Positions 59,672 through 64,000 of a stretch of 64,000 nt of DNA are shown in pieces. The stretch comes from Hydrogenophaga sp. BPS33 (GTDB lineage: Bacteria > Pseudomonadota > Gammaproteobacteria > Burkholderiales > Burkholderiaceae_C): NCBI RefSeq assembly GCF_009859475.1, contig NZ_CP044549.1:4898001-4962000 (forward strand). The letters are read 5' to 3'. Both the position numbers and the translations under genes were made by a program. A model generated the notes under the pieces. It was given only the letters and a program-made list of their open reading frames with translations, did not search any database and was not told where the DNA came from. Every line of letters starts with the position of its first letter. Within the stretch, counting starts at the first letter, position 1.

Positions 59672-61792
59672 TCAACCAGGTTGATGATCTGGCAGAAGGC
59701 GCACCAAAGCGTCCACCGCCACCACCCCGCCAGGCGCTGGCAGCACCATGACCGGATTCAGCTCCACCTCGGCAAGCGCGTCCCCATGGATCTCCAGGAA
59801 ATCCGACAACGAGACCATCAGTTCAACGAGCGCTTGCTCGTCCACCTTCGGCGCGCCCCGAAAGCCATCCAGCAGCGGATGGCAACGCAGTTCGCGCAAC
59901 ATGGCGCGGGCCATGGACGCGTCCACGGGAAGAATGCGATGCGACACGTCGCGGTAGATCTCGGTCAACACGCCACCCAGGCCCGCCGTCAGCATCCAGC
60001 CAAACACTGGGTCGCGCGTCGCGCCCAACAACACCGCCTGGCCGCCGGTGACCATGGGTTGCACCACCACACCTTCAACCCGTGCCTGCGGACACCGCTG
60101 GCGCGCGTTGGCCATCACCGTCTCGAACGCCGCCCGTGCGGCATCGGCATCTTTCACTTGCAGCACCACACCGCCAACGTCCGACTTGTGCGGGATGTCC
60201 GGACTCAACACCTTCACAGCGACAGGCCCTGCGAAGTCGGCCTGCGCCTGAGCAGCCTCTTGCGGCGTGCGCGCCATGCGCTCGCTCACCACGGGCAGGC
60301 CTGCGGCCGCCAACAGCTGCTTGCTCTCGGCTTCGTCCAGCAGCGCTCGTGCGTCAGCCCTGGCCCTCAGGATCACCGGGTGGTCCGGCGTTTCGCCGCC
60401 CTCGCGCCACCGAGGTGTCCAGGCATCGCCAGCGTCCAGAACACACCACCGCAAGAAGGCTGCGGTGGACGCGACCGCACGGCTCAAGTCACCGAACACC
60501 GCAATGCCCGCAGCGCGCAGGTCCTGCTCGCACGCCGCCGGCGCGGTGTTCACGACGATCAGCAGCTTGCGCGTGCGCTGCGCCAGCGCGACCAGTTGGG
60601 CGGCCATCTGGTCCAGGTAGTGGCCCATCACGTAGAACACCACGGCGTCGACATCGTCATACGACACCAGGGCATCGAGCACACGCCCCAGGTTGTGGGT
60701 GTCGTTGGTCACCTGCCCGGTCAAGTCCACCGGGTTCGACACCATGCCGTAGGCAGGAATGACCGCACGCATCTCGCGTTGTGCTTCGAGTCCGAACGAG
60801 GGAATGGAGACACCTTCCATGGCGAAGGCATCGGCCATCAAGGCGCACACCGCGCCCGACAGCGACACCACGCAAACCCTGGACCGCGAGGGTCGCCGGC
60901 CCAGCTTCCACAAAGACGCCAGGTCCACCAGACGGGCGGGATCCGATGACACGCCGATGCCGAGTTGTTGGAAGGCCGCTGCATACGCCGCCGCACTGCC
61001 TGCCATAGCGGCGGTGTGGGACGCTGTGGCTTCAGCGCCCTTCTCGGAGGAGCCGGCCTTGATCAGGAACAAGGCCTTGCCGAGCTCTCGCAACCGCCGC
61101 GCCGCCCGGGCGAAGCGCGGCCAGTCACGAACCTGCTCCACATAACCCAGGACCAGCTCGGTCGCCGGGTCTTCGGCGAAGTACTCAAGGTACTCCGCCA
61201 GGCCGGTGCTGGCCTCGTTGCCGGTGTTCACCATGTAAGACATGCCCAAGCCGGCCTGGTGCACCGAGCGCATGAGCACCGCCGCCATGTTTCCGCTCTG
61301 CGTGACGATCGCCACGGGCCCCGGTTGGTACGCATCGAGCTTGCGCAGGAAGCTGGGGAAGACGCGGCTCTTGAAATTGGCGTGGCCCAGGCAGTTGGGA
61401 CCTTCCAGGCGCATGCCGGAGTCGCGCGCAAACTGTTCGATGCGGCGCTGGCGTTCTTCTGCCTGCGGCGTGCGCTCCTCGGCAAAACCCGAGGCAAAGA
61501 TCACCGCGGCGGGAATGCCCCGCTGATGGCACTGCTGCAAGGTCGGCAGCACCTCTTCGGCACGAATGGCCAGGACGGCGAGGTCCGGCGCCACGGGGAG
61601 TTCGGCCACAGAGGGATAGCAGCGTATGCCGCCAATGTCCGAATGCTTGGGATTCACGAGGAAGAAGGGAATGGCCGGGTTGCCGCCCGAGAGGTAAGTC
61701 TCGACGGGAATACCGCCCGTGCGTGTCATCACCGGGCTTGCGCCCACGAGCACGACGGATCGCGGCGCCAGGAGGAGGTCAATGGAGTGCAT
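59672..61792 (-). CDS. Acyl-CoA synthetase (NDP-forming)
   Basis: A 706-residue ADP-forming acyl-CoA synthetase with fused subunits: CoA-binding Rossmann domain (about 7-135, RSVVLVGASP), succinyl-CoA-synthetase-like domain with the phospho-histidine H259 in ASHTAAMAGS, and C-terminal ATP-grasp domain (about 490-700, PVAVKVLSPDIPHKSDVGGV). It converts an acid, ATP and CoA to acyl-CoA, ADP and phosphate, reversibly. 21 bases separate it from the upstream acyl-CoA dehydrogenase stop, so it is the last gene of a unit that begins beyond the window. Confidence 0.92.
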   Translation of the reverse strand: MHSIDLLLAPRSVVLVGASPVMTRTGGIPVETYLSGGNPAIPFFLVNPKHSDIGGIRCYPSVAELPVAPDLAVLAIRAEEVLPTLQQCHQRGIPAAVIFASGFAEERTPQAEERQRRIEQFARDSGMRLEGPNCLGHANFKSRVFPSFLRKLDAYQPGPVAIVTQSGNMAAVLMRSVHQAGLGMSYMVNTGNEASTGLAEYLEYFAEDPATELVLGYVEQVRDWPRFARAARRLRELGKALFLIKAGSSEKGAEATASHTAAMAGSAAAYAAAFQQLGIGVSSDPARLVDLASLWKLGRRPSRSRVCVVSLSGAVCALMADAFAMEGVSIPSFGLEAQREMRAVIPAYGMVSNPVDLTGQVTNDTHNLGRVLDALVSYDDVDAVVFYVMGHYLDQMAAQLVALAQRTRKLLIVVNTAPAACEQDLRAAGIAVFGDLSRAVASTAAFLRWCVLDAGDAWTPRWREGGETPDHPVILRARADARALLDEAESKQLLAAAGLPVVSERMARTPQEAAQAQADFAGPVAVKVLSPDIPHKSDVGGVVLQVKDADAARAAFETVMANARQRCPQARVEGVVVQPMVTGGQAVLLGATRDPVFGWMLTAGLGGVLTEIYRDVSHRILPVDASMARAMLRELRCHPLLDGFRGAPKVDEQALVELMVSLSDFLEIHGDALAEVELNPVMVLPAPGGVVAVDALVRLLPDHQPG

Positions 61793-61813
61793 GGTGCGAG
61801 CAAAGGTCGGCGT

Positions 61814-63010
61814 TCAAGCACCACACACCGCGCGGGCGATGATCTCGTGCTGGATTTCCGCGGATCCGCCAAAGATCGTGTACGCGCGGGTGTTGAGGTA
61901 TCTGGAGACCAGCGGAACCACTGCCAGGTTCGTCGCCGGTTCGTGGTCCAGCGGGTGCAGCGGTCGCTGGGCCTCCCATGGCAAGGCGTCGTCGCCCAAC
62001 ACCATGACGCCGATCCTTGCCACCTGCTGGTGCAGCTGGCTCACGCGCAGCTTGAGCAAGGACGACATCGGCCCCGGATTCTGGCCCGCCTGAAGCGCCG
62101 TCATGAGGCGCAACTCCGTCATGTTCAGCGCCTCGATGTCGATCGACGCCTCCGTGATGGCCGCGGCGATGGCAGGGTCCTGCAGGGCCTCGCCACCGTG
62201 CGCTTCTCGCGCCTCGCGCACGATCTGGCGCAGCGCATAAAGGATCTTGCTTGCGGCCGGTCCGCCACCGCGTTCGAACTCCAGCAGGTACTTCCCCGTT
62301 CGCCAGCCCTCGCCTTCGGCGCCCACCCGATGGGACTGTGGCACCCGGACATCGTCGAAGAACACCTGGTTGACCTCGTGGTCCCCGCCAATCGTCTGGA
62401 TCGGGCGCACCGTGATCCCGGGCGTGTCCATGTCGATCAGCAGAAAGCTGATGCCCTCCTGCTTGCGTCCCGCGTCATCGGTTCTAACCAGGGCGAACAT
62501 CCGGTTGGCCTTGTGCGCCAACGTGGTCCATATCTTGGTGCCATTCACGATGTAGTGGTCGCCCGAGCGCACCGCCCGCGTCTTGAGCGAGGCCAGGTCC
62601 GAACCTGCACCGGGCTCCGAATAGCCTTGGCACCACGTGTCCTCGCCAGACAGGATGCGGGGCAGGTAGAAGCGCTTCTGTTCCTCGGATCCGAAGCCCA
62701 TCAGCACGGGCCCCACCATCTTCAGCCCTGAGGGTGAGAGCACGGGCGCGCCGGCAATGGCACTTTCGTTCTCGAAGATGTAGCGTTGGGTGGGCGTCCA
62801 GCCCGTGCCGCCATATTCCCTCGGCCACGCAGGTGCCACCCATCCCTGGCGAAACAGGATGCGGTGCCAAGGCAGGTTCACCTCGGGCTCGGTGATCACG
62901 GTCGTCGTGGTGCGTTGACCGGCCCGCATGTCCTCGGTGAGGTGGGCGTCCAGAAATGCGCGCACCTCGTCCCGGAAGGCCAACTCGTCAGCAGAATATT
63001 CGAGGTTCAT
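61814..63010 (-). CDS. Acyl-CoA dehydrogenase, PimC-like
   Basis: A 398-residue FAD acyl-CoA dehydrogenase, of the long-loop type found as large subunit of pimeloyl-CoA dehydrogenase-like pairs. Markers: GWVAPAWPREYGGTGW, CQGYSEPGAGSDLASL, KIWTT and the C-terminal IFGGSAEIQHEIIARAV. The ATG at 63010 overlaps the stop of the next gene (ATGA). It would introduce a double bond in an acyl- or dicarboxyl-CoA made by the neighbouring synthetase. Confidence 0.92.
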   Translation of the reverse strand: MNLEYSADELAFRDEVRAFLDAHLTEDMRAGQRTTTTVITEPEVNLPWHRILFRQGWVAPAWPREYGGTGWTPTQRYIFENESAIAGAPVLSPSGLKMVGPVLMGFGSEEQKRFYLPRILSGEDTWCQGYSEPGAGSDLASLKTRAVRSGDHYIVNGTKIWTTLAHKANRMFALVRTDDAGRKQEGISFLLIDMDTPGITVRPIQTIGGDHEVNQVFFDDVRVPQSHRVGAEGEGWRTGKYLLEFERGGGPAASKILYALRQIVREAREAHGGEALQDPAIAAAITEASIDIEALNMTELRLMTALQAGQNPGPMSSLLKLRVSQLHQQVARIGVMVLGDDALPWEAQRPLHPLDHEPATNLAVVPLVSRYLNTRAYTIFGGSAEIQHEIIARAVCGA

Positions 63011-64000
63011 GCGGCGGCTCCTTGAAGAGCCCAATCGCTCAGACGCGCGTGGCGCTGGGCATGGTAGGAGAGCGTCCCATGCTGCGACTCGTAGGCCAGC
63101 AAGCGCTTGAGCCAGGCGCCCACCGTCACCTCGTCAGTCACACCCATGGCACCGTGAAGTTGCACCGCCTGCTCGGCGACAAAGCGTGCGCAGCGCACCA
63201 CCTTGTGCATCGCGGCCGACACCGCGCGAGCGCGGTCGGGTGGCGAAGCCGCTGCCATCAGCAAGGCGTGCAGCAGCATCGAGCGCGCTTCCTCACAGGC
63301 AACGGACATGTCCGCCATGCGATGGCGAAGCACCTGGTACGACGCCAACGGCTGGCCAAACTGCACGCGCGTGCGGGTGTACGCCACGGTCGCGGCCAAC
63401 AACGCGTCCATGCAGCCGACGGCATCGGCCGTGCAGACGATGCGGGCCTGGTCGCAACACGTGTCGATGGCCATCCCGGCGTCACTCGCACCGCGCAGAC
63501 GGGCGTTGTCGTCCACGACAACGCCTTCCAGGCTCAGGTGGCAAGCGCGGCGCCCTTCGACCGTGATGAAGGCTTTCTCCACCAGCCCCTGCTGCGGTCT
63601 CGGCACCACAAACACGCCGATGCCCTGGGCATCGTCCGCAGCTCCGTCGATCCGCGCGGACACCAGCAGCGCATGGGCTGCCATGGCATCCAGGACGGTC
63701 TTCTTGGCACCGTGCAGGCGCCATCCGCCATCGACCCGCGTCGCACGGGCTTCCACGCAATGCATCTGGTGCCGGGTGTTCGGTTCCGCGTGTGCGAACG
63801 CCAGCCGGAGTTCACCGCCCGCGATCCGAGGCAACCATGTCCGACGCTGCGTCGGATCACCGAGGGTTGCCAGCAGACCACCCCCCAGGATCACGGTCGA
63901 CACGTACGGCTCCAACACCAGCGTGCGGCCGAACTGCTCGGTCAAGACCGCGACATCGACCAGGCTTCCACCGAGCCCGCCCTCCTCTGCCGGCAGTGGC
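63007..64000 (-). CDS. Acyl-CoA dehydrogenase, PimD-like, 5' end beyond the window
   Basis: The last 330 codons of a second acyl-CoA dehydrogenase; the frame is open to the right edge with typical sequence (LPAEEGGLGGSLVDVAVL, then EQFGRTLVLEPYVSTV). A TTG at 63945 is not a real start. It resembles the small subunit of pimeloyl-CoA dehydrogenase pairs, which lacks some catalytic features; the C terminus (QLHGAMGVTDE, SQHGT) is normal. Coupled to the downstream large-subunit gene by a four-base overlap. Confidence 0.88.
   Translation of the reverse strand, partial: PLPAEEGGLGGSLVDVAVLTEQFGRTLVLEPYVSTVILGGGLLATLGDPTQRRTWLPRIAGGELRLAFAHAEPNTRHQMHCVEARATRVDGGWRLHGAKKTVLDAMAAHALLVSARIDGAADDAQGIGVFVVPRPQQGLVEKAFITVEGRRACHLSLEGVVVDDNARLRGASDAGMAIDTCCDQARIVCTADAVGCMDALLAATVAYTRTRVQFGQPLASYQVLRHRMADMSVACEEARSMLLHALLMAAASPPDRARAVSAAMHKVVRCARFVAEQAVQLHGAMGVTDEVTVGAWLKRLLAYESQHGTLSYHAQRHARLSDWALQGAAA

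Overview
The window reads as a piece of chromosome from a GC-rich betaproteobacterium of the Comamonadaceae (Burkholderiales), most like a Hydrogenophaga-type facultative sulfur oxidiser. The reasons are strong G/C bias at third codon positions in the housekeeping genes, a full thiosulfate-oxidising sox cluster, several orphan tripartite-tricarboxylate (TTT, Bug/TctC-type) receptors, a 16-strand-type porin, and two palindromic repeat families common in that family. The genus is inference. No transposase, integrase, phage gene, CRISPR array or rRNA was seen.

Layout. 0-8.8 kb is core: end of a ybaK-type deacylase, aldo/keto reductase, OmpA-type lipoprotein, alpha/beta hydrolase, small exported protein, prfB with its programmed +1 frameshift, pepN, fbp and tRNA-Thr(CGU). 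8.9-20.4 kb is an accessory catabolic block: a seven-gene minus-strand operon (TTT receptor, SDR, isocitrate-lyase-family lyase, LeuC-like, LeuD-like, MmgE/PrpD, acyl-CoA ligase), a LysR regulator, and an isochorismatase-family hydrolase with a tricarballylate-dehydrogenase-like flavoprotein. It is bracketed by two 42-bp near-identical hairpin sequences, the first being the terminator of tRNA-Thr. 20.4-25.5 kb holds a second small catabolic unit (TTT receptor, 4,5-dihydroxyphthalate-decarboxylase-like protein, amidohydrolase, divergent LysR) and a DadA-like oxidase. 25.8-34.1 kb is a porin and then the sox cluster (order of transcription soxC-soxD-cytochrome-soxY-soxZ-soxA-soxX-soxB). 34.2-37.1 kb is norR/hmp nitric-oxide detoxification with a sigma54 promoter. 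37.0-43.3 kb is pgaABCD (poly-N-acetylglucosamine biofilm polysaccharide). 43.6-46.7 kb is an MFS transporter and a flavocytochrome c sulfide dehydrogenase pair. 47.5-55.1 kb is a third catabolic block (two crotonase-fold proteins, two TTT receptors, a type III CoA-transferase, an AtuA-like protein, IclR regulator), bracketed by an intact and a truncated copy of the same small membrane-protein gene. 55.4-57.7 kb has a SnoaL-like protein, a LexA-like box and a Fic protein with a degenerate catalytic motif and twin operators. 57.7-59.6 kb is a second soxC-soxD pair. 59.7-64 kb is an ADP-forming acyl-CoA synthetase with two acyl-CoA dehydrogenases, the last cut by the window end.

How it fits together. 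SoxXA, SoxYZ, SoxB and SoxCD would oxidise thiosulfate in the periplasm, FccAB would feed in sulfide, and the second SoxCD-like pair may handle sulfite or act as a variant dehydrogenase. The three catabolic blocks all follow one logic: an orphan solute receptor, CoA activation or lyase chemistry, and one divergent regulator. The substrates of all three are unknown from sequence.
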